Assembly (NCBI GenBank): GCA_037126765.1
Contig: JBBCBC010000007.1
Coordinates: 28,777,667-28,841,666 of the forward strand
Reading direction: 5' to 3'
DNA from: Stenogyne calaminthoides
Lineage: Eukaryota > Streptophyta > Magnoliopsida > Lamiales > Lamiaceae
Length of the DNA: 64,000 nt
Position numbers and translations under genes: made by a program. Under the pieces are notes generated by a model, which saw only the letters and a program-made list of their open reading frames with translations, did not search any database and was not told the DNA's origin. Positions 49,190-60,704 of the stretch are shown in pieces. Every line of letters starts with the position of its first letter. Within the stretch, counting starts at the first letter, position 1.

Positions 49190-49455
49190 AGGCATTTTTT
49201 TCATAGATAACTGTAGTAGGGTTTTGCCTGTACTTGTTGTAATTTTGGTCGCAAGGATGAGCGATGTCGGATGGAGGATCCAGAAATGGCGATTGGAGTT
49301 TTGGCCATTGGATGGGGAAAACTGTTTTGGCCATAACTTTTGACTCGGGTGTCCGTTTTCCTTTTATAACCATGTTTCGGAAAATTCTTGAAGTCCTCTA
49401 CATGTCTCATAACTTCGTCGTCCCTCTAAAACTGACCCACCGGATAGTATTATAA
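49190..49455 (+). repeat. Isolated G-type monomer in the uniform stretch
   Basis: Carries GCCTGTACTTGTTG, TTTTGGTCGC, GATGGGGAAAACTG and TTTTGACTCGG, the markers of G-type monomers otherwise found left of about 31 kb. Its neighbours are of the local TTTTCACTCGG subfamily. A single displaced monomer suggests conversion or insertion from elsewhere in the array. Confidence 0.7.
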
Positions 49456-52400
49456 TATTTTTCTCTATCGCAACACTTGTGTGATTTTATAATCATTTTT
49501 CCTAACAGATAATATGTGTGGGTAGTATAGGCATTTTTTTCATAGATAACTGTAGTAGAGTTTTTGCTTGTTCTTGTTGTAATTTTGATCAAGGATGAGC
49601 AATGTCCGGATGGAGGATCTGGAAATGGCGATTGGGGTTTTGGCCATTGGATGGTGAAAAACTGTTTTGGCCATAACTTTTTACTCGGTGTCCGTTTTCC
49701 TTTTATAACCATGTTTTGGAAACGTCTTGAAGTCCTCTACATGTCTCATAGCTTCGCCGTCCCTCTAAAATTGACCCACCGGATAGTATTATAATATTTT
49801 TCTCTATCGCAACCCTTGTGTGATTTTGTAATCATTTTTTCCAACAGATAATATGTGTGGGTAGTATAGCATTTTTTTTTCATAGATAACTTTAGTAGAT
49901 TTTTGCTTGTTCTTGTTGTAATTTTGATCGCAAGGATGAGCAATGTCGGATGGAGGATCTGGAAACGGCGATTGGGGTTTTGGCCATTGGATGGTGAAAA
50001 CTATTTTGGCCATAACTTTTCACTCGGGTGTCCGTTTTCCTTTTATAACCATGTTTCGGAAAAGTCTTGAAGTCCTCTACATGTCTCATATCTTTGCCGT
50101 CCCTCTAAAACTGACCCACCGGATAGTATTATAATATTTTTCTCTATCGCAACCCTTGTGTGATTTTGTAATCGTTTTTCCCAACAGATAATATGTGTGG
50201 GTAGTATAGGCATTTTTTTTCATAGATAATTGTAGTAGATTTTTGCTTGTTCTTGTTGTAATTTTGATCGCAAGGATGAGCAATGTCGGATGGAGGATCC
50301 GAAACGTCGATTTGGGGTTTTGGCCATTGGATGGTGAAAACTATTTTTGGCCATAACTTTTCACTTTCGGTGTCTATTTTCCTTTTATAACCATGTTTTG
50401 GAAAAGTCTTGAAGTCCTCTACATGTCTCATATTCTTCGTCCCCCTCTAAAATTGACCCACCGGATAGTATTATAATATTTTTCTCTATCGCAACCCTTG
50501 TGTGATTTTGTAATCGTTTTTTCCCAACAGATAATATGTGTGGGTAGTATAGGCATTTTTTTCATAGATAATTGTAGTAGGTTTTGCTTGTTCTTGTTGT
50601 AATTTTGATCGCAAGGATGAGCAATGTCCGGATGGAGGATCTGGAAATGGCGATTGGGGTTTTGGCCATTGGATGGTGAAAACTATTTTTGGCCATAACT
50701 TTTCACTTTCGGTGTCCGTTTTCCTTTTATAACCATGTTTCGGAAACGTCTTGAAGTCCTCTACATGTCTCATAGCTTCGCCGTCCCTCTAAAACTGACC
50801 CACCGGATAGTATTATAATATTTTTCTCTATCGCAACCCTTGTGTGATTTTGTAATCATTTTTCCCAATAGATAATATGTGTGGGTAGTATAGGCATTTT
50901 TTTTCATAGATAATTGTAGTAGATTTTTGCTTTGTTCTTGTTGTAATTTTGATCGCAAGGATGAGCAATGTCGGATGGAGGATCTGGAAATGGCGATTGG
51001 GGTTTTGGCCATTGGATGGTGAAAACTTTTTTTTGCCATAACTTTTCACTTTCGGTGTCCGTTTTCCTTTTATAACCATGTTTTGGAAAAAGTCTTGAAG
51101 TCCTCTACATGTCTCATATCTTCGCCGTCCCTAAAAATTGACCCACCCGGATAGTATTATAATATTTTTCTCTATCGCAACCCCTTGTGTGATTTTTGTA
51201 ATCGTTTTTCCCACCAGATAATATGTGTGGGTAGTATAGGCATTTTTTTCATAGATAACTTTGTAGTAGATTTTTTGCTTGTTCTTGTTGTAATTTTTGA
51301 TCGCAAGGATGAGCAATGTCGGATGGAGGATCTGGAAAGCGGCGATTGGGGTTTTGGCCATTGGATGGTGAAAACTATTTTTGGCCATAACTTTTCATTC
51401 GGTGTCCGTTTTTCCTTTTATAACCATGTTATGGAAATGTCTTGAAGTCCTCTACATGTCTCATAGCTTCGCCGTCCCTCTAAATTGACCCACCGGATAG
51501 TATTATAATATTTTTCTCTATCGCAACCCTTGTGTGATTTTGTAATCGTTTTTCCCAACAGATAATATGTGTGGGTAGTATAGGCATTTTTTTTTCATAG
51601 ATAACTGTAGTAGAGTTTTGCTTGTTCTTGTTGTAATTTTGATCGCAAGGATGAGCGATGTCGGATGGAGGATCTGGAAACGGCGATTGGGGTTTTGGCC
51701 ATTGGATGGTGAAAACTATTTTGGCCATAACTTTTCACTCGGTTGTCGTTTTCCTTTTATAACCATGTTTGGAAAAGTCTTGAAGTCCTCTACATGTCTC
51801 ATATCTTTGCCGTCCCTAAAAACCTGACCCACGGATAGTATTATATAATATTTTTCTCTATCGCAACCCTTGTGTGATTTTGTAATCGTTTTTCCAAATG
51901 GATAATATGTGTGGGTAGTATAGGCATTTTTCATAGATAATTGTAGTAGATTTTTTGCTTGTTCTTGTTGTAATTTTGATCGCAAGGATGAGCAATGTCC
52001 GGATGGAGGATCTGGAAAGCGGCGATTGGGGTTTTGGCCATTGGATGGTGAAAAACTATTTTTTGGCCATAACTTTTCACTTTCGGTGTCCGTTTTTCCT
52101 TTTATAACCATGTTTGGGAAAAGTCTTGAAGTCCTCTACATGTCTCATATCTTTCTTTGTCCCTCTAAAAACTGACCCACCGGATAGTATTATAATATTT
52201 TTTCTCTATCGCAACCCTTGTGTGATTTTTAATCGTTTTTCCCCCAATGGATAATATGTGTGGGTAGTATAGGCATTTTTTTTCATAGATAACTGTAGTA
52301 GAGTTTTGCTTGTTCTTGTTGTAATTTTGATCGCAAGGATGAGCAATGTCGGATGGAGGATCTGGAAATGGCGATTGGGGTTTTGGCCATTGGATGGTGA

Positions 52401-55400
52401 AAAATGTTTTTGGCCATAACTTTTACTCGGGTGTCCGTTTTCCTTTTATAACCATGTTTTGGAAACGTCTTGAAGTCCTCTACATGTCTCACAGCTTCGC
52501 CATCCCTCTAAAACTGACCCACCGGATAGTATTATAATATTTTTCTCTATCGCAACCCTTGTGTGATTTTGTAATCATTTTTTTTCCCAACAGATAATAT
52601 GTGTGGGTAGTATAGGCATTTTTTTCATAGATAACTTGTAGTAGATTTTTGCTTGTTCTTGTTGTAATTTTGATCGCAAGGATGAGCAATGTCGGATGGA
52701 GGATCTGGAAATGGCGATTGGGGTTTTGGCCATTGGATGGTGAAATTTGTTTTGGCCATAACTTTTTTTCGGGTGTCCGATTTTCCTTTTATAACCATGT
52801 TTTGGAAAAAGTCTTGAAGTCCTACATGTCTCATAGCTTCGCCGTCCCTCTAAAATTGACCCACCGGATAGTATTATAATATTTTCTCTATCGCAACCCT
52901 TGTGTGATTTTGTAATCGTTTTTCCCAACAGATAATATGTGTGGGTAGTATAGGCATTTTTTTCATAGATAACTGTAGTAGGGTTTTGCTTGTTCTTGTT
53001 GTAATTTTGATCGCAAGGATGAGCAATGTCGGATGGAGGATCTGGAAATGGCGATTGGGGTTTTTGGCCATTGGATGGTGAAAACTGTTTTGGCCATAAC
53101 TTTTCACTTTCGGTGTCCGATTTTTCCTTTTATAACCATGTTTCGAAAAGTCTTGAAGTCCTCTACATGTCTCATATCTTCGCCGTCCCTCTAAAACTGA
53201 CCCACCGGATAGTATTATAATATTTTTTCTCTATCGCAACCCTTGTGTGATTTTGTAATCGTTTTTCCCAACAGATAATATGTGTGGGTAGTATAGGCAT
53301 TTTTTTTCATAGATAATTGTAGTAGATTTTTTGCTTGTTCTTGTTGTAATTTTGATCGCAAGGATGAGCAATGTCCGATGGAGGATCCGAAAGCGGCGAT
53401 TGGGGTTTTGGCCATTGGATGGAAAAACTTTTTGGCCATAACTTTTCACTCGGTGTCCATTTTCCTTTTATAACCATGTTTTGGAAAAGTCTTGAAGTCC
53501 TCTACATGTCTCATATCTTCAGCCGTCCCTCTAAAATTGACCCCACCGGATAGTATTATAATATTTTTTCTCTATAACAACCCTTGTGTGATTTTTTAAT
53601 ATTTTTCCCAACAGATAATATGTGTGGGTAGTATAGGCATTTTTTTTTCATAGATAATTGTAGTAGGTTTTTGCTTGTTCTTGTTGTAATTTTGATCGCA
53701 AGGATGAGCAATGTCGGATGGAGGATCTGGAAATGGCGATTGGGGTTTTGGCCATTGGATGGTGAAAACTGTTTTGGCCATAACTTTTTACTCGGGTGTC
53801 CGTTTTCCTTTTATAACCATGTTTTGGAAAAGTCTTGAAGTCCTCTACATGTCTCATAGCTTCGCCGTCCCTCTAAAAATTGACCCACCGGATAGTATTA
53901 TATTATTTTTCTCTATCGCAACCCTTGTGTGATTTTGTAATCGTTTTTCCCAATGATAATATGTGTGGGTAGTATAGGCATTTTTTTTCATAGATAACTG
54001 TAGTAGGGTTTTGCTTGTTCTTGTTGTAATTTTGATCGCAAGGATGAGCAATGTCGGATGGAGGATCTGGAAATGGCGATTGGGGTTTTGGCCATTGGAT
54101 GGTGAAAATTGTTTTGGCCATAACTTTTCACTCGGGTGTCCGTTTTCCTTTTATAACCATGTTTCGGAAAAGTCTTGAAGTCCTCTACATGTCTCATATC
54201 TTCGTCGTCCCTCTAAAACTGACCCACCGGATAGTATTATAATATTTTTCTCTATCGCAACCCTTGTGTGATTTTGTAATCGTTTTTTCCCAATAATAAT
54301 ATGTGTGGGTAGTATAGGCATTTTTTTTCATAGATAACTGTAGTAGATTTTTGCTTGTTCTTGTTGTAATTTTGATCGCAAGGATGAGCAATGTCCGATG
54401 GAGGATCTGGAAACGGCGATTGGGGTTTTGGCCATTGGATGGTGAAAACTGTTTTGGCCATAACTTTTCACTTTCGGTGTCCGTTTTTCCTTTTATAACC
54501 ATGTTTGAGGAAAAGTCTTGAAGTCCTCTACATGTCTCATATCTTCGCCGTCCCTCTAAAAACTGACCCACCGGATAGTATTATAATATTTTTTCTCTAT
54601 CGCAACCCTTGTGTGATTTTGTAATCATTTTTTCCCAACAAGATAATATGTGTGGGTAGTATAGGCATTTTTTTTCATAGATAAGCTGTAGTAGTAGATT
54701 TTTTCTTGTTCTTGTTGTAATTTTGATCGCAAGGATGAGCAAATGTCGGATGGAGGATCTGGAAATGGCGATTGGGGTTTTGGCCATTGGATGGTGAAAA
54801 ACTGTTTTTGGCCATAACTTTTGACTCGGGTGTCCGTTTTCCTTTTATAACCATGTTTGGAAAAGTCTTGAAGTCCTCTACATGTCTCATAGCTTCGCCG
54901 TCCCTCTAAAACTGACCCACCGGATAGTATTATAATATTTTTCTCTATCGCAACCCTTGTGTGATTTTGTAATCGTTTTTCCAAACAGATAATATGTGTG
55001 GGTAGTATAGGCATTTTTTTTCATAGATAACTGTAGTAGGGTTTTGCTTGTTCTTGTTGTAATTTTGATCGTAAGGATGAGCGATGTCGGATGGAGGATC
55101 CGAAAAATGGCGATTGGGGTTTTTGGCCATTGGATGGTGAAATTTGTTTTTGGCCATAACTTTTCACTTTCGGGTGTCCGTTTTCCTTTTATAACCATGT
55201 TTTGGAAAAGTCTTGAAGTCCTCTACATGTCTCATATCTTCGCGTCCCTCTAAAATTGACCCCACCGGATAGTATTATAATATTTTTCTCTATCGCAACC
55301 CTTGTGTGATTTTGTAATCGTTTTTCCCAACAGATAATATGTGTGGGTAGTATAGGCATTTTTTTTCATAGATAACTGTAGTAGATTTTTTTGCTTGTTC

Positions 55401-56599
55401 TTGTTGTAATTTTGATCGCAAGGATGAGCAATGTCGGATGGAGGATCCGAAAATGGCGATTGGGGTTTTGGCCATTGGATGGGAAAAATGTTTTTGGCCA
55501 TAACTTTTCCTTTCGGTGTGTGTTTTTCCTTTTATAACCATGTTTAGGAAAAGTCTTGAAGTCCTCTACATGTCTCATATCTTCGCCCAATCCCTCTAAA
55601 AATTGACCCAACCGGATAGTATTATAATATTTTTCTCTATCGCAACCCTTGTGTGATTTTGTAATCGTTTTTCCCAACAGATAATATGTGTGGGTAGTAT
55701 AGGCATTTTTTTCATAGATAACTTTAGTAGGGTTTTGCTTGTTCTTGTTGTAATTTTGATCGCAAGGATGAGCAATGTCGGATGGAGGATCTGGAAACGG
55801 CGATTGGGGTTTTGGCCATTGGATGGTGAAAACTATTTTGGCCATAACTTTTCACTTTCGGTGTCCGTTTTCCTTTTATAACCATGTTTTGGAAAAAGTC
55901 TTGAAGTCCTCTACATGTCTCATATCTTCTTCAATCCCTCTAAAACTGACCCACCGGATAGTATTATAATATTTTCTCTATCGCAACCCTTGTGTGATTT
56001 TGTAATCGTTTTTCCCAACAGATAATATGTGTGGGTAGTATAGGCATTTTTTTTCATAGATAATTGTAGTAGATTTTTGCTTGTTCTTGTTGTAATTTTG
56101 ATCGCAAGGATGAGCAATGTCGGATGGAGGATCTGGAAACGGCGATTGGGGTTTTGGCCATTGGATGGTGAAAACTATTTTTGGCCATAACTTTTCACTT
56201 TCGGTGTCTATTTTCCTTTTATAACCATGTTTAGGAAACGTCTTGAAGTCCTCTACATGTCTCATAGCTTCGTCGTCCCTCTAAAAATTGACCCACCGGA
56301 TAGTATTATAATATTTTTTTCTATCGCAACCCTTGTGTGATTTTGTAATCGTTTTTCCCAACAGATAATATGTGTGGGTAGTATAGGCATTTTTTTTCAT
56401 AGATAACTGTAGTATATTTTTGCTTGTTCTTGTTGTAATTTTGATCATAAGGATGAGCAATGTCGGATGGAGGATCCGGAAATGGCGATTGGGGTTTTGG
56501 CCATTGGATGGTGAAACTTTTTTGGCCATAACTTTTCACTCGGTGTCCGTTTTTTTTTTTATAACCATGTTTGGAAAAGTCTTGAAGTCCTCTACATGT

Positions 56600-59500
56600 C
56601 TCATAGCTTTGACGTCCCTCTAAAACTGAACCACCGGATAGTATTATAATATTTTTCTCTATCGCAACCCTTGTGTGATTTTATAATCATTTTTCCCAAC
56701 AGATAATATGTGTGGGTAGTATAGGCATTTTTTTTCATAGATAACTGTAGTAGATTTTTGCTTGTTCTTGTTGTAATTTTGATCGCAAGGATGAGCAATG
56801 TCCGATGGAGGATCTGGAAACGGCGATTGGGGTTTTGGCTATTGGATGGTGAAAATTGTTTTGCCATAACTTTTCACTCGGGTGTCCGTTTTCCTTTTAT
56901 AACCATATTTTGGAAAATTCTTGAAGTCCTCTACATGTCTCATATCTTCGCCGTCCCTCTAAAACTGACCCACCGGATAGTATTATAATATTTTTCTCTA
57001 TCGTAACCCTTGTGTGATTTTGTAATCGTTTTTCCCAACAGATAATATGTGTGGGTAGTATAGGCATTTTTTTTTTCATAGATAACTGTAGAAGATTTTT
57101 GCTTGTTCTTGTTGTAATTTTGATCGCAAGGATGAGCAATGTCCGATGGAGGATCTGGAAACGGCGATTGGGGTTTTGGCCATTGGATGGTGAAAACTAT
57201 TTTGGCCATAACTTTTCATTCGGGTGTCCGTTTTCCTTTTATAACCATGTTTCGGAAAAGTCTTGAAGTCCTCTACATGTCTCATATCTTCGCCGTCCCT
57301 CTAAAACTGTCACACCGGATAGTATTATAATATTTTTCTCTATCGCAACCCTTGTGTGATTTTGTAATCGTTTTTCCCAATAGATAATATGTGTGGGTAG
57401 TATAGGCATTTTTTCATAGATAACTGTAGTAGGATTTTGCTTGTTCTTGTTGTAATTTTGATCGCAAGGATGAGCAATGTCGGATGGAGGATCTGGAAAT
57501 GGCGATTGGGGTTTTGGCCATTGGATGGTGAAAAACTGTTTTTGGCCATAACTTTTGACTCGGGTGTCCGTTTTCCTTTTATAACCATGTTTTGGAAAAG
57601 TCTTGAAGTCCTCTACATGTCTCATATCTTGACGTCCCTCTAAAACCTGACCCACCGGATAGTATTATAATATTTTTTCTCTATCGCAACCCTTGTGTGA
57701 TTTTGTGTCGTTTTTTCAAACGGATAATATGTGTGGGTAGTATAGGCATTTTTTCATAGATAACTGTAGTAGAGTTTTGCTTGTTCTTGTTGTAATTTTG
57801 ATCGCAAGGATGAGCAATGTCCGATGGAGGATCTGGAAACGGCGATTGGGGTTTTGGCCATTGGATGGTGAAACTGTTTTGGCCATAAATTTTTCACTTT
57901 CGGGTGTAGTTTTTCCTTTTATAACCATGTTTTGGAAACGTCTTGAAGTCCTCTACATGTCTCATATCTTCGCCGTCCATCTAAAACTGACCCACCGGAT
58001 AGTATTATAATATTTTTCTCTATCGCAACCCTTGTGTGATTTTGTAATCGTTTTTCCCAACAAATAATATGTGTGGGTAGTATAGGCATTTTTTTCATAG
58101 ATAACTGTAGTAGAGGTTTTGCTTGTTCTTGTTGTAATTTTGATCGCAAGGATGAGCAATGTCGATGGAGGATCTGGAAATGGCGATTGGGGTTTTGGCC
58201 ATTGGATGGTGAAAATTGTTTTTGGCCATAACTTTTTACTCGGGTGTCCGTTTTTCCTTTTATAACCATGTTTGAGGAAAAGTCTTGAAGTCCTCTACAT
58301 GTATCATATCTTGACGTCCCTCTAAAACCGTGTCCCCAAGGATAGTATTATAATATTTTTCTCTATCGCAACCCTTGTGTGATTTTGTAATCGTTTTTCC
58401 CAATGAGATAATATGTGTGGGTAGTATAGGCATTTTTTTCATAGATAAGCGTAGTAGAGTTTTTTTTGTTCTTGTTGTAATTTTGATCTTTTGAGGATGA
58501 GCAATGTCGGATGGAGGATCTGGAAACGGCGATTGGGGTTTTGGCCATTGGATGGTGAAAAATGTTTTGGCCATAACTTTTTACTCGGGTGTCCGTTTTC
58601 CTTTTATAACCATGTTTCGGAAACGTCTTGAAGTCCTCTACATGTCTCATAGCTTCGCCGTCACTCTAAAACTGACCCACCGGATAGTATTATAATATTT
58701 TTCTCTATCGCAACCCTTGGGTAATTTTGTAATGGTTTTTCCCAACAGATAATATGTGTGGGTAGTATAGGCATTTTTTTCATAGATAACTGTAGTAGGG
58801 TTTTGCTTGTTCTTGTTGTAATTTTGATCGCAAGGATGAGCAATGTCCGATGGAGGATCTGGAAATGGCGATTGGGGTTTTGGCCATTGGATGGTGAAAT
58901 TTGTTTTGGCCATAACTTTTCACTCGGGTGTCCGTTTTCCTTTTATAACCATGTTTCGGAAAAGTCTTGAAGTCCTCTACATGTCTCATATCTTTGACGT
59001 CCCTCTAAAACTGACCCACCGTATAATATTATAATATTTTACTCTATCGATACACTTGTGTGATTTTATAATCATTTTTCCTAACAGATAATATGTGTGG
59101 GTAGTATAGGCTTTTTTTTTCATAGATAACTGTAGAAGATTTTTGCTTGTTCTTGTTGTAATTTTGATCGCAAGGATGAGCAATGTCCGATGGAGGATCT
59201 GGAAACGGCGATTGGGGTTTTGGCTATTGGATGGTGAAAATTGTTTTGCCATAACTTTTCACTCGGGTGTCCGTTTTCCTTTTATAACCATATTTTGGAA
59301 AATTCTTGAAGTCCTCTACATGTCTCATATCTTCACCGTCCCTCTAAAACTGACCCACCGGATAGAATTATAATATTTTTTTCTATCGTAACCCTTGTGT
59401 GATTTTGTAATCGTTTTTCCCAACAGATAATATGTGTGGGTAGTATAGGCATTTTTTTTCATAGATAACTGTAGAAGATTTTTGCTTGTTCTTGTTGTAA

Positions 59501-59723
59501 TTTTGATCGCAAGGATGAGCAATGTCCGATGGTGGATCTGGAAACGGCGATTGGGGTTTTGGCCATTGGATGGTGAAAACTATTTTGGCCATAACTTTTC
59601 ATTCGGGAGTCCGTTTTCCTTTTATAACCATGTTTCGGAAAACTCTTGAAGTCCTCTACATGTCTCATATCTTCGCCGTCCCTCTAAAACTGTCACACCG
59701 GATAGTATTATGATATTTTTCTC
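56600..59723 (+). repeat. Seven-monomer (~2385-bp) duplication
   Basis: About 56600-57340 is repeated at 58985-59723 with the same private variants (GGCTATTGGATGG, TTTGCCATAAC, CCATATTTTGGAAAATTC, CTATCGTAACCC, CTGTAGAAGATTTTTGC, ACTGTCACACCGG). Part of the following sequence (ACACTTGTGTG, TCCTAACAG) recurs again near 60060, about 1020 bp after 59040, so a three-monomer step is superimposed. Confidence 0.8.
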
Positions 59724-60204
59724 TATCGCAACCCTTGTGTAATTTTGTAATCGTTTTTCCCAACAGAGAATATGTGTGGGTAGTATAGGCATTTTTTTCA
59801 TAGATAACTGTAGTAGGGTTTTGCTTGTTCTTGTTTTAATTTTGATCGCAAGGATGAGCAATGTCGGATGAAGTATCTGGAAACGGCGATTGGGGTTTTG
59901 GCCATTGGATGGTGAAAACTGTTTTTGCCATAACTTTTCACTCGGTTGTCCGTTTTCCTTTTATAACCATGTTTCGGAAACGTCTTGAAGTCCTCTACAT
60001 GTCTCATATCTTCGACGTACCTTTAAAACTGTCACACCGGATAGTATTATGATATTTTACTTTATCGCAACACTTGTGTGATTTTATAATCATTTTTCCT
60101 AACAGATAATATGTGTGGGTAGTATAGGCATTTTTTTTCATAGATAACTGTAGAAGATTTTTGCTTGTTCTTGTTGTAATTTTGATAGCAAGGATGAGCA
60201 ATGT

Positions 60205-60704
60205 NNNNNNNNNNNNNNNNNNNNNNNNNNNNNNNNNNNNNNNNNNNNNNNNNNNNNNNNNNNNNNNNNNNNNNNNNNNNNNNNNNNNNNNNNNNNNNNN
60301 NNNNNNNNNNNNNNNNNNNNNNNNNNNNNNNNNNNNNNNNNNNNNNNNNNNNNNNNNNNNNNNNNNNNNNNNNNNNNNNNNNNNNNNNNNNNNNNNNNNN
60401 NNNNNNNNNNNNNNNNNNNNNNNNNNNNNNNNNNNNNNNNNNNNNNNNNNNNNNNNNNNNNNNNNNNNNNNNNNNNNNNNNNNNNNNNNNNNNNNNNNNN
60501 NNNNNNNNNNNNNNNNNNNNNNNNNNNNNNNNNNNNNNNNNNNNNNNNNNNNNNNNNNNNNNNNNNNNNNNNNNNNNNNNNNNNNNNNNNNNNNNNNNNN
60601 NNNNNNNNNNNNNNNNNNNNNNNNNNNNNNNNNNNNNNNNNNNNNNNNNNNNNNNNNNNNNNNNNNNNNNNNNNNNNNNNNNNNNNNNNNNNNNNNNNNN
60701 NNNN
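60205..60704. other. Assembly gap (500 N)
   Basis: Exactly 500 N, a round number typical of a scaffold gap of arbitrary length. Satellite orientation is plus on the left and minus on the right, and the subfamily differs. The two ORFs that appear to cross it are artefacts of translating N. Confidence 0.99.

Larger units (their letters stand above)
18951..60204 (+). repeat. ~340-bp satellite array, block C
   Basis: About 122 head-to-tail monomers, the main body of the window, in the same orientation as blocks A and B. From about 20 kb on, TTTTCACTCGG increasingly replaces TTTTGACTCGG, and from about 32 kb CATATCTTCGCC largely replaces CATAGCTTCGCC, so the block is a succession of subfamilies. 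Period stays 338-342 bp except for truncated monomers. From about 32.5 kb many monomers have single-base indels in homopolymers and at recurrent sites. No gene is seen; the longest minus-strand frames (for example 47322-48050) are run-through of repeated frames created by indels. Confidence 0.97.
31148..60204 (+). repeat. Long, more uniform satellite stretch
   Basis: About 85 monomers of close to 340 bp, mostly of one subfamily (TTTTCACTCGG, CATATCTTCGCC, AGTAGATTTTTGCTTG). No fixed higher-order period runs through it, but local duplications of three, six and seven monomers are seen. Single-base indels at T runs, A runs and CHG/CG sites are much more frequent than in the first 9 kb. Confidence 0.85.
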
